Of a DNA stretch of 64,000 bases, positions 38,585 through 49,038 are shown piece after piece. Below the pieces are notes generated by a model. That model had not been told where the DNA came from, made no database searches, and was given only the letters and a program-made list of their open reading frames with translations. The position numbers and the translations under genes were made by a program. How positions within the stretch are numbered: position 1 is the stretch's first letter; each line of letters opens with the position of its first letter. Source of the DNA: Mycolicibacterium boenickei. Its GTDB lineage: Bacteria > Actinomycetota > Actinomycetes > Mycobacteriales > Mycobacteriaceae. The stretch lies in the NCBI RefSeq assembly GCF_010731295.1, contig NZ_AP022579.1:3534001-3598000 (forward strand). The letters are read 5' to 3'.

Positions 38585-38847
38585 CTCGGTCTGTGATCCT
38601 TCCTCGCGTGCGCATGCCCACGATCGCAACTCAGGCGCCGTGATCCTCATCGTATGGGCCTGCTCCAATGCAATCCCACAATTCTGGATAGGCGCAATGA
38701 CTTTCGCTCATACCGCCCGAAAGGGGTGGGAGAACACCCGTGTTCACCTGATCCGAATGTCCCGTTGCAGGCGCGGCTTTGCGGCTATCGTCGTGGTGGC
38801 CTTGGCTCGCAAGACCTGAACAAAACAGGGAAAGGAATTGCAGCAAA

Positions 38848-40386
38848 ATGGATATGCCACTGACTCGGCGTGGCGCGCTGCGGACGGCGGGCCTTGCGGC
38901 AGCTGCTGCCGGTGTCGCCACGGCGATGGCCGCGTGCTCGACCGAGAAGGCCTCAAACGGCTCAGAAACGCAGGAACCCGACGGCAAGCCTTCGGCCGCG
39001 CCGAATTCGCCGCCCGGCGCCGCGGACATCACCCAGCCCGCCTCCGGCGTCGGGATGTTCCCGGGATATGTCCAGACGATCGCGCAGTTCGCCTATGTCT
39101 GGGGCTGGCCAATGGTCAACATGCTCAACCGGCGCGCCAAGATCACCCAGGCTCCGCACCCCGGCCTGCTCAACGGCGTCCTGCCCGCCGCGCCGCAGGG
39201 CCGACTCGCCATGCTGTCCAACTACATCGACCCGGCCGAGACCTTCGTGACCTGCCCGAATCAGGATGTGGTGTACGGACTGGCGTACTTCTCCCTCGAT
39301 GACCAGCCGGTGATCGCCCAAGTGCCGGATTTCGGCGACCGGTTCTGGGTGTACGCGCTGTACGACGCCCGCACGGATCAGTTCGGGGAGCTCGGTAAAC
39401 CGTATGGCACCAAGCCAGGTTTCTATCTCCTGGCCGGGCCGGACTGGAAGGGCGAAAAACCTGACGGTGTCGAAGCGGTGATCAGGAGCTCTACTTCGTT
39501 GGCCAACGCGATACCTCGGGTCTTCATGGACGACACCCCCGAGGATCACACCGCGATCCAGGCGGTCATCAACCAAATCGACATCTATCCGCTCAGTGAC
39601 TTCGACGGCAAGATGAAGAGCACCGAGTGGGCGAAGCTTGGCGCGATCCCCGGGCCGCCCGCCGATGGCGGGGCGGGGGAGACGAAATGGGTTGTGCCCG
39701 AGAAGTTCTTCGACGAATTCGGGTCGATCCTCGATGAGGTGAGTCCGCTGCCCGGCGAGGAAGCGCTCTACGCACAATTCCGGGCGCTGCTGGACTCGGC
39801 CGACCAGAAGCCCAACATCAAGAAGGTTCTCGTCGAGAGTGCGGTGAGCACGGAGCGCGAAGTCATCGGGCCGTTCTTCCAGTGGGCACACAACGGACGC
39901 CCCGCGGGCAACGGCTGGAACCGGTCGACCAACAACGCGCAATTCGGAATCGACTACTTCGACCGGACCGGTACCGCCAGATCGAACATGTTCGACAACC
40001 GGCCCAACGAGACGCAGTACTTCTACACCGACAACGACGCCACCGGCGCCCCGCTGCACGGTGACAAGGTGTACAGGGTCACCTTCCCGGCTGGTCAGGA
40101 ACCGCCTGTCAAGGGCTTCTGGTCGCTGACGCTCTACAACGACAAGCACCTGTTCCATCCCAACGACCTCAAGCGCTACTCCCTGGGCACCAAGAACAAG
40201 AACCTCAAGCGCAATCCCGACGGATCGCTGACCCTCTACGCCGGTGCCAAGTCACCTGGACCGGACACCGAGTCGAACTGGCTGCCCGCGCCCGCCGGAC
40301 CGTTTTCCCTCTATATCCGTGCCTACTGGGGTGAGTCGGGCATCACCGAGGGCACCTGGAAGCCGCCGGCGGTCGAAGTTGTCTGA
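38848..40386 (+). CDS. DUF1254/DUF1214 protein, predicted Tat lipoprotein
   Basis: 512 residues. The N-terminus has a twin-arginine motif (LTRRGALR, R7-R8), a hydrophobic stretch and a lipobox ending in C30 (AMAAC). It is therefore predicted to be a folded, exported, lipid-anchored protein. The body has the same two domains as the divergent gene, including [20 protein letters not shown] and [15 protein letters not shown]. An AAAGGAA tract precedes the ATG. The 263-base gap between the two genes contains no gene and must hold both promoters. Function is unknown. Confidence 0.87.
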   Translation: MDMPLTRRGALRTAGLAAAAAGVATAMAACSTEKASNGSETQEPDGKPSAAPNSPPGAADITQPASGVGMFPGYVQTIAQFAYVWGWPMVNMLNRRAKITQAPHPGLLNGVLPAAPQGRLAMLSNYIDPAETFVTCPNQDVVYGLAYFSLDDQPVIAQVPDFGDRFWVYALYDARTDQFGELGKPYGTKPGFYLLAGPDWKGEKPDGVEAVIRSSTSLANAIPRVFMDDTPEDHTAIQAVINQIDIYPLSDFDGKMKSTEWAKLGAIPGPPADGGAGETKWVVPEKFFDEFGSILDEVSPLPGEEALYAQFRALLDSADQKPNIKKVLVESAVSTEREVIGPFFQWAHNGRPAGNGWNRSTNNAQFGIDYFDRTGTARSNMFDNRPNETQYFYTDNDATGAPLHGDKVYRVTFPAGQEPPVKGFWSLTLYNDKHLFHPNDLKRYSLGTKNKNLKRNPDGSLTLYAGAKSPGPDTESNWLPAPAGPFSLYIRAYWGESGITEGTWKPPAVEVV

Positions 40387-40420
40387 CAGCCCCTGGGTAC
40401 GTGTGTGGGATGGTGGTTTG

Positions 40421-41029
40421 GTGGCTGCCGTCGATGTCCGTCCCCCGAACAAGTCTGACGTGAAGCGGCTTGCCGCGGTCCTGGGCCGGGCCTTCCACGA
40501 CGACCCGGTGATGTCGTGGATCCTGTCCGACGACGCCCGCCGGGCCACGGCGCTGCCTCGCTTGTTCTCGGCGATCACGCGCCACCATTTCCTTGCCGGC
40601 GGTGGTGCCGAGGTGGCCGTCCGCGGCGGCGAGATCGGTGCGGCAGCGTTGTGGGACGGACCCGGTCGATGGAAGCAGACTCCTGGTGAGGAACTGCGCA
40701 TGTTGCCGACGATGGTGTTGGCGTTCGGCCGCGACCTGCGACGCGGGCAGCGGGTGGTCGAGCTCATGAAAGAGCATCACCCCGAGGAGCCGCACTGGTA
40801 TCTGGCAGTGATCGGCAGCGACCCCACTGTCCGCGGCGGGGGCTTCGGGCACGCCCTGATGCGATCGCGGCTGGATCGCGTCGACGCCGAACACGCGCCG
40901 GCCTACCTGGAGTCGAGCAACCCCGACAACGTTCCGTACTACATGCGGTTCGGGTTCGAGGTCACCGGCGAGATCGTACTGCCCAACGGCGGACCCACCT
41001 TGACGCCGATGTGGCGGGCGCCGCGCTGA
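40421..41029 (+). CDS. GNAT-family acetyltransferase
   Basis: About 202 residues. Start candidates are TTG 40418 and GTG 40421 (VAAVDVRPPNKSDV), 35 bases after the preceding stop. The acetyl-CoA loop lies in VRGGGFGHALM, and the C-terminal strand and helix include SSNPDNVPYYMRFGFEVTGE. The layout matches standalone mycobacterial GNATs of unknown substrate. It ends about 60 bases before the cobalamin riboswitch and is probably not part of that operon. Confidence 0.85.
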   Translation: MAAVDVRPPNKSDVKRLAAVLGRAFHDDPVMSWILSDDARRATALPRLFSAITRHHFLAGGGAEVAVRGGEIGAAALWDGPGRWKQTPGEELRMLPTMVLAFGRDLRRGQRVVELMKEHHPEEPHWYLAVIGSDPTVRGGGFGHALMRSRLDRVDAEHAPAYLESSNPDNVPYYMRFGFEVTGEIVLPNGGPTLTPMWRAPR

Positions 41030-41077
41030 TCCAGCCGACGGCCGGGTGCGCGCGGGCAACCACGCGACATTGTGGCT

Positions 41078-41175
41078 GTTACAGTGCGAAGGCCGACCAA
41101 CAGGGGAATCCGGTGAGAAGCCGGAACTGACGCGCAACGGTGTGGGGCACAGCCTCGAGTCCGACCACCTGGGCC
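41078..41175 (+). ncRNA. Cobalamin riboswitch
   Basis: Conserved B12-riboswitch segments occur in order. GGGGAATCCGGTGAGAAGCC (41103-41122) comes first. CGCGCAACGGTGT follows (41131-41143). A 3' GAGTCCGACCACCTG stretch (41157-41171) fits the position of the closing B12-box segment. It sits 57 bases upstream of a B12-type ABC transporter operon, the classic target. Boundaries are approximate. Cobalamin binding would be expected to lower expression. Confidence 0.85.
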
Positions 41176-41231
41176 GGGAATGACCGTTGACGGCTCCGCG
41201 ACTGGGCCCTGGATCAAAGGAAGTCTTGGCT

Positions 41232-42269
41232 GTGCGTGTACTCACCGCACTGTTGTCCCTGGTGTCTGTGACGTTGTCGCTCACGGTGGCTTGCGGGCAT
41301 CGAGAGTCTGGTGCCGACAACCCCACCGCCGGGCCCGCCGCGGGCCCGACCAGCTATCCGCTCACGATCGAGAACTGTGGTGTCACCGTCACTTTCGGCG
41401 GACCGCCGCAGCGGGCCGTATCGCTGTATCAGTCCTCGACCGAGATCCTGCTGGCGCTGGGGCTGGCCGATCGGATGGTCGGTACCTCGACATGGTTCGA
41501 TCCCGTGTTGCCCGAACTCGCGGCCGACAATGCCACCGTGCCCCGGCTGGCCGACAACGACCCGGGGCTGGAGACGGTGCTCGGCGCGGAGCCCGACCTG
41601 GTGACCTCGGCCAGCGCCCACACCTTCACACCGGCGGTGGTCGCCGACCGGAGCCGATTCGCCCAACTGGGCATCCCGACGTACCAGTCGCCTTCGGTGT
41701 GCACCGGGGGGAAGGTCGACGGTGAGACCGTCACCCGCACCGAACCGCTGGCCCTCGAAACCCTGTTCCGCGAGATCGGCGAGCTGGCCCGGATCTTCGA
41801 TGTGCAGCAGCGTGGCCGGGATCTGATCGCCCGGCTCACCAGGCGGCTGGACGACAAGCCGTCGATCACCGAACCGAATACCACTGTCGCCTTCTGGTTC
41901 TCGGGCTTGCGGACGCCGTATCTGGCCGGCTGCTGCTCGGCACCGGGACTGTATGCCGGCGAGCTCGGCGTGACCAATGTCTTCGCCGACACCCGCGAAG
42001 ACTGGCCGGAGGTCAGCTGGGAGGCATTGGCCGACCGCGATCCGGACGTATTGGTGCTCGCCGATCTCAATCGAAGACGCGTCGACGGGGACGCCCTGGA
42101 CACGAAGGTGAAGTTCCTGGAATCGAATCCGGTGACCAGGAACATGTCCGCGGTGCGCGACAAGCGCTATGTCGTGCTGTCCGGGTCCGAACTCGATCCC
42201 GGGATCCGTGAGATCGATGCCCTGGAGAAGCTGGCCGCCGGATTCCGAGCGTTCGGATTGGCCCGATGA
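41232..42269 (+). CDS. BtuF-like substrate-binding lipoprotein 1
   Basis: 345-residue periplasmic-binding-type lipoprotein from GTG 41232, 9 bases after AAAGGA. The signal sequence ends in lipobox TVAC (C21). The class III binding-protein fold is shown by QRAVSLYQSSTEILLALGLADRMVG and DRDPDVLVLADL, quoted here in shorter parts: SSTEILLALGLADRMVG and the latter. A GCC pair (TPYLAGCCSAPG) is conserved with the next gene. The riboswitch upstream points to cobalamin or a precursor. The stop overlaps the next start by 4 bases. Confidence 0.9.
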   Translation: MRVLTALLSLVSVTLSLTVACGHRESGADNPTAGPAAGPTSYPLTIENCGVTVTFGGPPQRAVSLYQSSTEILLALGLADRMVGTSTWFDPVLPELAADNATVPRLADNDPGLETVLGAEPDLVTSASAHTFTPAVVADRSRFAQLGIPTYQSPSVCTGGKVDGETVTRTEPLALETLFREIGELARIFDVQQRGRDLIARLTRRLDDKPSITEPNTTVAFWFSGLRTPYLAGCCSAPGLYAGELGVTNVFADTREDWPEVSWEALADRDPDVLVLADLNRRRVDGDALDTKVKFLESNPVTRNMSAVRDKRYVVLSGSELDPGIREIDALEKLAAGFRAFGLAR

Positions 42270-43285
42270 AGGGCCGCGTCCGGTTGCTCGTCTGCGCGCT
42301 GAGTGCTGTGTTGTCGGCCGGGTGTGCCCCGGCCGTCGGGCCGATGGCGACACCCGCGGCGCCCGGATACCCGCTGACCGTGCGGAATTGCGGTAGGGAC
42401 GTGGTGATCGATGCACCGCCGCAGCGGGCGGTCTCGTTGAACCAGAGCTCCACCGAGATTCTGCTCTCGCTGGGCCTCGCGGACCGCATGGTCGGCACCG
42501 CGACCTGGACCGACCCGGTCCGCTTCAACCTCGAAGCCGAGAACGCCGGGGTGCCTCGGCTGGCGGTGAACAAGCCTTCTCTGGAGACCGTGCTCGACAC
42601 CGAACCCGATTTCGTCTCGGCCTCTTTCGGCGGCACGCTGGGGCCAGGCGGGGTCGCCGACCGTGACCAGTTCGCAGAGCTGGGAGTGCCGACGTATCTG
42701 GCGCCCAGCGACTGCGAGGGCAAGACCTCGGTCAACGGTGATGGTGCCCGCAGTGCACCGTTCACCATGGAGGCGATCTACACCGAAATCCGGGACTTGG
42801 CAACGATATTCGGTGTCGCCGAACGCGGCGACCACCTCGTCGCCGAGCTGCGGGGACGGATGGAGTCCGCCGCCGCGGCCGCCGCCGGTGTCGACGTCGC
42901 GTTCTGGTTCTCCGACGTGCGTGCGCCGTACTTCGCCGGCTGCTGTGGAGCCCCTGGCATGATCGCCGGCGCGGTCGGGGCGCGCAACGTGTTCGCCGAC
43001 ACCACCGATGAGTGGCCCCAGATCAATTGGGAGAGTCTGGCCGACCGCGACCCGGATGTGCTGGTGCTGGGCGATCTGAGTCGCCGCACGATCGAGGGAG
43101 ACGCGCTGGAGACGAAAGTCGAATTCCTGGAATCAAATCCGCTCACCCGGGGCCTGACCGCCGTGCAAAGCCGGCGCTACATCGTGGTGAACGGCGCCGA
43201 TCTGAACCCATCGATCCGCACCGTGGACGGCGCAGAGAAAGTGGCGAAGGGCCTGACCGAATTCGGGTTCGGCGCGGCGCGGTGA
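42266..43285 (+). CDS. BtuF-like substrate-binding lipoprotein 2
   Basis: 339-residue paralogue of the preceding protein, starting inside its stop codon (ATGA). The lipobox is SAGC (C20). Shared blocks include SSTEILLSLGLADRMVG, APYFAGCCGAPG and DRDPDVLVLGDLSRR, so the pair arose by tandem duplication. Two binding proteins sharing one permease and ATPase suggest two related ligands, for example different corrinoids. It is coupled to the permease by a GTGA overlap. Confidence 0.9.
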   Translation: MKGRVRLLVCALSAVLSAGCAPAVGPMATPAAPGYPLTVRNCGRDVVIDAPPQRAVSLNQSSTEILLSLGLADRMVGTATWTDPVRFNLEAENAGVPRLAVNKPSLETVLDTEPDFVSASFGGTLGPGGVADRDQFAELGVPTYLAPSDCEGKTSVNGDGARSAPFTMEAIYTEIRDLATIFGVAERGDHLVAELRGRMESAAAAAAGVDVAFWFSDVRAPYFAGCCGAPGMIAGAVGARNVFADTTDEWPQINWESLADRDPDVLVLGDLSRRTIEGDALETKVEFLESNPLTRGLTAVQSRRYIVVNGADLNPSIRTVDGAEKVAKGLTEFGFGAAR

Positions 43286-44304
43286 GTGTGCGTACCAAAT
43301 GGCTCGGCGGATTGTGGGCCGCCGGGCTCGTCGTTCTGGTCCTTTCCGCCGCGGTAGCCATCACCATCGGCCCCGCCGCGTTGTCGGTGGGGGACGTGTA
43401 CCGCATCGTCGGTGACCGTCTCGGCTTCGGGCCTTCGGGGGCAACGCGATTGCAAGAGAGCATCGTGTGGCAACTGCGCCTGCCGAGGGTCGTCCTTGCC
43501 GCCATCTGCGGAGCCGGGCTGGCACTGTGCGGGGCGATACTCCAGTCGCTGCTGCGCAATCCGCTGGCGGACCCGTTCGTGCTGGGCGTCTCCTCGGGCG
43601 CCTCGACCGGCGCCGTGCTGGTCGCGGTGCTCGGGGTCGGGGCGGGCGCGCTGACGTTGTCCGGCGGCGCCTTCGCCGGTGCGGTGCTGTCATTCGTGGT
43701 GGTGCTGCTGCTCGCCTACGCCGCAGGCGGCGGGACCGACCGGGTGGTTCTGGCCGGTGTGGCAGGCACTCAGCTGTTCTCGGCGCTGACGTCCTTCATC
43801 GTGCTGTCCTCCGCCGATGCGGAGCAGACCAGGGGAGTGCTGTTCTGGCTGTTGGGGTCGCTGGCCGGGGTGTCCTGGACCGACGTCTCCACTTGCGCGG
43901 CCGCCGTCGGTGTGGGGCTGGCGGTGTGCCTGGCCTACGCGCGGACCCTCGACGCGTTCGCCTTCGGGCAGGATGCGGCCGCCGCTCTGGGGGTCTCGGT
44001 GAACCGGGCGCGTGTCGTGTTGCTGGTGATGACCGCGTTGGTGACGGCGGCCCTGGTCAGTGCGGCCGGCGCGATCGGGTTCGTCGGATTGGTACTGCCG
44101 CACGCCGCACGCTTTGTCGTCGGGCCCGGCCACCGGCGCCTGTTGCCGACGGCGGTGATCCTCGGCGCGATCTTCATGGTCTGGGTAGACACCCTGGCGC
44201 GGACGGTCTTCGCTCCGCAAGAATTGCCCACCGGAGTCGTCACCGCCCTGCTCGGCGTCCCAGCCTTCGCGTTGATCCTGTTACGGCGCAGGGGTATGCC
44301 ATGA
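43282..44304 (+). CDS. FecCD/BtuC-type ABC permease
   Basis: 340 residues from GTG 43282, with about nine or ten membrane helices. Family hallmarks are LRLPRVVLAAICGAGLALCG, NPLADPFVLGVSSGAS and GAIGFVGLVLPHAAR. Homodimers of this family import cobalamin, haem or ferric siderophores. The riboswitch favours cobalamin. It overlaps both neighbours by 4 bases. Confidence 0.93.
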   Translation: MSVRTKWLGGLWAAGLVVLVLSAAVAITIGPAALSVGDVYRIVGDRLGFGPSGATRLQESIVWQLRLPRVVLAAICGAGLALCGAILQSLLRNPLADPFVLGVSSGASTGAVLVAVLGVGAGALTLSGGAFAGAVLSFVVVLLLAYAAGGGTDRVVLAGVAGTQLFSALTSFIVLSSADAEQTRGVLFWLLGSLAGVSWTDVSTCAAAVGVGLAVCLAYARTLDAFAFGQDAAAALGVSVNRARVVLLVMTALVTAALVSAAGAIGFVGLVLPHAARFVVGPGHRRLLPTAVILGAIFMVWVDTLARTVFAPQELPTGVVTALLGVPAFALILLRRRGMP

Positions 44305-45083
44305 GTCTGCGAGCGGTCGATGTGAGCTGGACCCGCTCGGGTCGGGTCGTGCTGGACGGTGTGACGGTGGATCCGGTTCCCGGTAGCACCGTAGGACTGC
44401 TGGGGCCCAATGGTTCCGGCAAGTCTTCGCTGCTGCGGTTGTTGGCCGGGATCGACCGGGCTGACTCCGGGAGTGTGCAGCTCGACGGCCGTGAGCTGCA
44501 CACGATGTCGCGCCGTGCGGTGGCACGGCGGGTGGCGGTGGTCGGCCAGCACGCGGACACCGATCTGGACATCGCGGTGCGCGACATCGTCCGGTTGGGG
44601 CGGATTCCGCACACACCGATTTTCGGCGGCCGCGACGACACCGCGGCTGTGACCGCGGCGATGGCGGCCACCGGCCTGCTCCCGATGGCCGACCGGTTGT
44701 GGCACACCCTCTCGGGCGGGGAGCGGCAGCGCGTGCAGATCGCCAGATCCCTGGCCCAGGAACCCAGCGAGTTACTGCTGGACGAACCGACCAACCATCT
44801 CGATATCGCACATCAACTGGAGATCCTGGCGATGATCCGCGCTCTCGATGTGACCAGTGTGGTGGCGCTGCACGATCTCAACCTCGCGGCGATGTTCTGC
44901 GACCGCGTGGTGGTGCTGTCGGAGGGAACCGTGGTGGCCACCGGAACCCCGGCCGAGGTGCTGACCGAAGACCTGGTGGCCGCCGTCTACGGCGTGCGGT
45001 GCCGGATCACCGTCGACGACGCCGGGCCGTACGTGCGGTTCGAACATGGCGGCTCGCCGCGCAGTCAGCTCCAGGAGTACTGA
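44301..45083 (+). CDS. BtuD/FecE-type ABC ATPase
   Basis: A 260-residue ABC ATPase. Walker A is GPNGSGKSS, the signature is LSGGERQRVQIAR, Walker B is ELLLDEPTNHLD, and the H-loop is VVALHDLNLA. It is the last gene of the riboswitch-led transporter operon, coupled to the permease by ATGA. The 3' end overlaps the convergent MazF-like gene by 19 bp. Confidence 0.94.
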   Translation: MSLRAVDVSWTRSGRVVLDGVTVDPVPGSTVGLLGPNGSGKSSLLRLLAGIDRADSGSVQLDGRELHTMSRRAVARRVAVVGQHADTDLDIAVRDIVRLGRIPHTPIFGGRDDTAAVTAAMAATGLLPMADRLWHTLSGGERQRVQIARSLAQEPSELLLDEPTNHLDIAHQLEILAMIRALDVTSVVALHDLNLAAMFCDRVVVLSEGTVVATGTPAEVLTEDLVAAVYGVRCRITVDDAGPYVRFEHGGSPRSQLQEY

Positions 45084-45712
45084 GCGCGCAGCCTGACCGC
45101 GATCGCCTCGAACCGGGTGCGATCCAGGATCGCGCCCTCTCGGCGGATGCCTTCCTCTGGCACGTCGAGCACCCGGTCCAGCCGGACCCAGCTCGGCCTG
45201 CCGTCGTAATCCCAGGTGCCGGTGCCGATCGCGATCCAGTCCGGATCACTGCTGTGGTATTCCTGGCTGGACAGCATCAGCCCGAGCAGAGTGCGCTGAT
45301 CACGGCCGACCACCAGGACCGGGCGGTCCTTGCCCTGGGTCGGGTCGTCTTCGTAGACCACCCAGGTCCAGACGATCTCGCCGGGATCGGCCTGCCCGTC
45401 CAGGTCCGGTGCGTAGACGACTTTGCGGGCCCGGTGTGCGGTGGGCACGCTGTGCTTGGATACCGGCCGGCCGGCGGTGATCGCCTGGGGCGGCGGGGCG
45501 GCCGCACCGGCGAGCACGCCCAGACCCAGTCGCAGGCCCTGCTGAAGACCCTGTTGGAGGCCCTGCTGCACGGTCCGCGGCACGTTGTCCGTGGTCTGCA
45601 ACTGGCGCACGAACTTCGGTGCCTCGTTGAACACCAGGTGCTCGGCGCCGTCCACTACGCCCTTGAGAACCTGTTGGAACGCCTTCCACTGCGACGCCAT
45701 GGTGTCGAGCAT
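45065..45712 (-). CDS. PemK/MazF-fold protein with N-terminal extension
   Basis: 215 residues from ATG 45712; ATG 45700 is an alternative. The first 90 residues are helical and contain a short repeat, QQGLQQGLQQGL. The C-terminal half matches the MazF/PemK beta-barrel, with RKVVYAPDLDGQADPGEIVW, GKDRPVLVVGRD and DWIAIGTGTWD. It corresponds to Rv2405. No antitoxin gene adjoins it, so a classical toxin role is doubtful. Its promoter region is shared with lepA. Confidence 0.82.
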   Translation of the reverse strand: MLDTMASQWKAFQQVLKGVVDGAEHLVFNEAPKFVRQLQTTDNVPRTVQQGLQQGLQQGLRLGLGVLAGAAAPPPQAITAGRPVSKHSVPTAHRARKVVYAPDLDGQADPGEIVWTWVVYEDDPTQGKDRPVLVVGRDQRTLLGLMLSSQEYHSSDPDWIAIGTGTWDYDGRPSWVRLDRVLDVPEEGIRREGAILDRTRFEAIAVRLRAQYSWS

Positions 45713-45779
45713 ATGCGAGCGGACCCCTGGCGATTGTGTCGCGACGGTGGTTGCTCGATACCCTTAGAGAGCACAGCAC

Positions 45780-47654
<1,875 letters not shown>

Positions 47655-47733
47655 ACCCGGGTACGCGCCGGGGATTGCTTCGCGCTGAGCGCAACCCTGT
47701 CTGCGGGTCCACGCCGGTCGTAGTGTCGCCGGA

Positions 47734-49038
47734 GTGTCCAGAGAGCTGCATCTGCTGGCCTTCGGCAATACCCGGTCTACCGGGCCGTGGCGGCATCCCG
47801 ACATCGACAACAGCACCGCAGGCGTGCGCCGACGGCTGATCAGCCACGCGCAGACCGCCGAGGCCGGTACGTTCGACGCGCTGTTCTTCGCCGACGGTCT
47901 GAACTACGGTCCGCCGGCGACCTGGCCGTACAAGATCACCGAGGACTTCGAGCCGCTCACCGCGACGGCGGCGCTGTCCTCCGTCACCGACCGCATCGGG
48001 CTGGTGGTCACCGGATCGGCCACCCTGGCCCATCCGTACCACCTTGCCCGCCAGCTGCTTTCACTCGATCACCTCAGCGGTGGCCGGGCCGGCTGGAACC
48101 TGGTCACCAGCTTCGCCCAGGCGGCCGCGGACAACTTCAGCGCCCGCGGCGTGGTCGCCCACGACGAGCGTTACCGCATCGCCGACGAAGCCCTTGAGGT
48201 GGTCCGCAAGCTATGGGACGGCTGGGGCGAGGACACCGTCGTCGAAGACCGCGCCGCGGGGATCTTCAACGACGTCAGCAGAATTCAACCGACCGACCAC
48301 CATGGGCACTACTTCGACGTGGCGGGGCCGCTGGGCGCGGCTCGCTCGGCTCAAGGGCAGCCGGTGCTCTTCCAGGCCGGATCATCGGAAACGGGACGGG
48401 GTTTCGCGGCCCGGCACGCCGAGGTGATCTTCACCAGCCACGGCAACAGGGCGCGGGCGCAGGAGTTCTACGACCAGATCCAGCAGGAGGCACGCCGGTT
48501 GGGCCGAGCCAGGCCGCCGCTGATCACCCCGTCGCTTCGGTATCTCGTCGGCTCCACCGAGGAGGAAGCCCGGCGCGCCCAGCAGCAGGAGTACGAGTAC
48601 TTCAGCCCGCAGTACCAGGCCGGGTGGCTGCTCGAGGTCGATGTCGACGTCACTGGTGCGGACCTCGACGGCCCGGTGCCGGAGTCGGCCTTCCCGGCAC
48701 ACACCGAGACCCACCAGACCGCGCTGGCCGGCTACCGGCTGCTCGCGACGGAAGGAAATCCGACGGTGCGAGAGTTCCTGTACCGCACCGTCAACGGATG
48801 GGGCGCGGCCGTGGTGGGCACACCCGAGCAGATCGCCGATGAGATCGAGCAATGGTTCACCACCGGAGCGGCCGACGGATTCGTGCTGCGAGACTCCGGA
48901 TTGCCGGGGCAACACGAGCTTTTCGTGGAGCAGGTGGTGCCGGTGCTGCGCAAGCGCGGGCTGTTCCGTCACGAGTACGCCGGAACCACACTGCGATCCC
49001 ATCTCGGGCTCGACGTACCGCGGCGGCGGCTGTCATGA
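47734..49038 (+). CDS. Flavin monooxygenase, NtaA/SnaA/DszA family (A)
   Basis: 434-residue LLM-class monooxygenase from GTG 47734. The family blocks are AEAGTFDALFFADGLNYGP, GSATLAHPYHLARQLLSLDHLSGGRAGWN in part (LDHLSGGRAGWNLVTS), HDERYRIADEALEVVRKLWDGW and VLFQAGSSETGRGFAARHAE. Members such as DszA, NtaA and CmoJ use reduced FMN from a separate reductase to split C-S or C-N bonds. The stop overlaps the next LLM gene by 4 bp. It is the first gene of the five-gene cluster 47734-54256. Confidence 0.92.
   Translation: MSRELHLLAFGNTRSTGPWRHPDIDNSTAGVRRRLISHAQTAEAGTFDALFFADGLNYGPPATWPYKITEDFEPLTATAALSSVTDRIGLVVTGSATLAHPYHLARQLLSLDHLSGGRAGWNLVTSFAQAAADNFSARGVVAHDERYRIADEALEVVRKLWDGWGEDTVVEDRAAGIFNDVSRIQPTDHHGHYFDVAGPLGAARSAQGQPVLFQAGSSETGRGFAARHAEVIFTSHGNRARAQEFYDQIQQEARRLGRARPPLITPSLRYLVGSTEEEARRAQQQEYEYFSPQYQAGWLLEVDVDVTGADLDGPVPESAFPAHTETHQTALAGYRLLATEGNPTVREFLYRTVNGWGAAVVGTPEQIADEIEQWFTTGAADGFVLRDSGLPGQHELFVEQVVPVLRKRGLFRHEYAGTTLRSHLGLDVPRRRLS

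Noticed and set aside
45065..45712. A complete MazEF toxin-antitoxin locus
   Set aside because: No small antitoxin frame adjoins; lepA and the ABC ATPase flank it directly.
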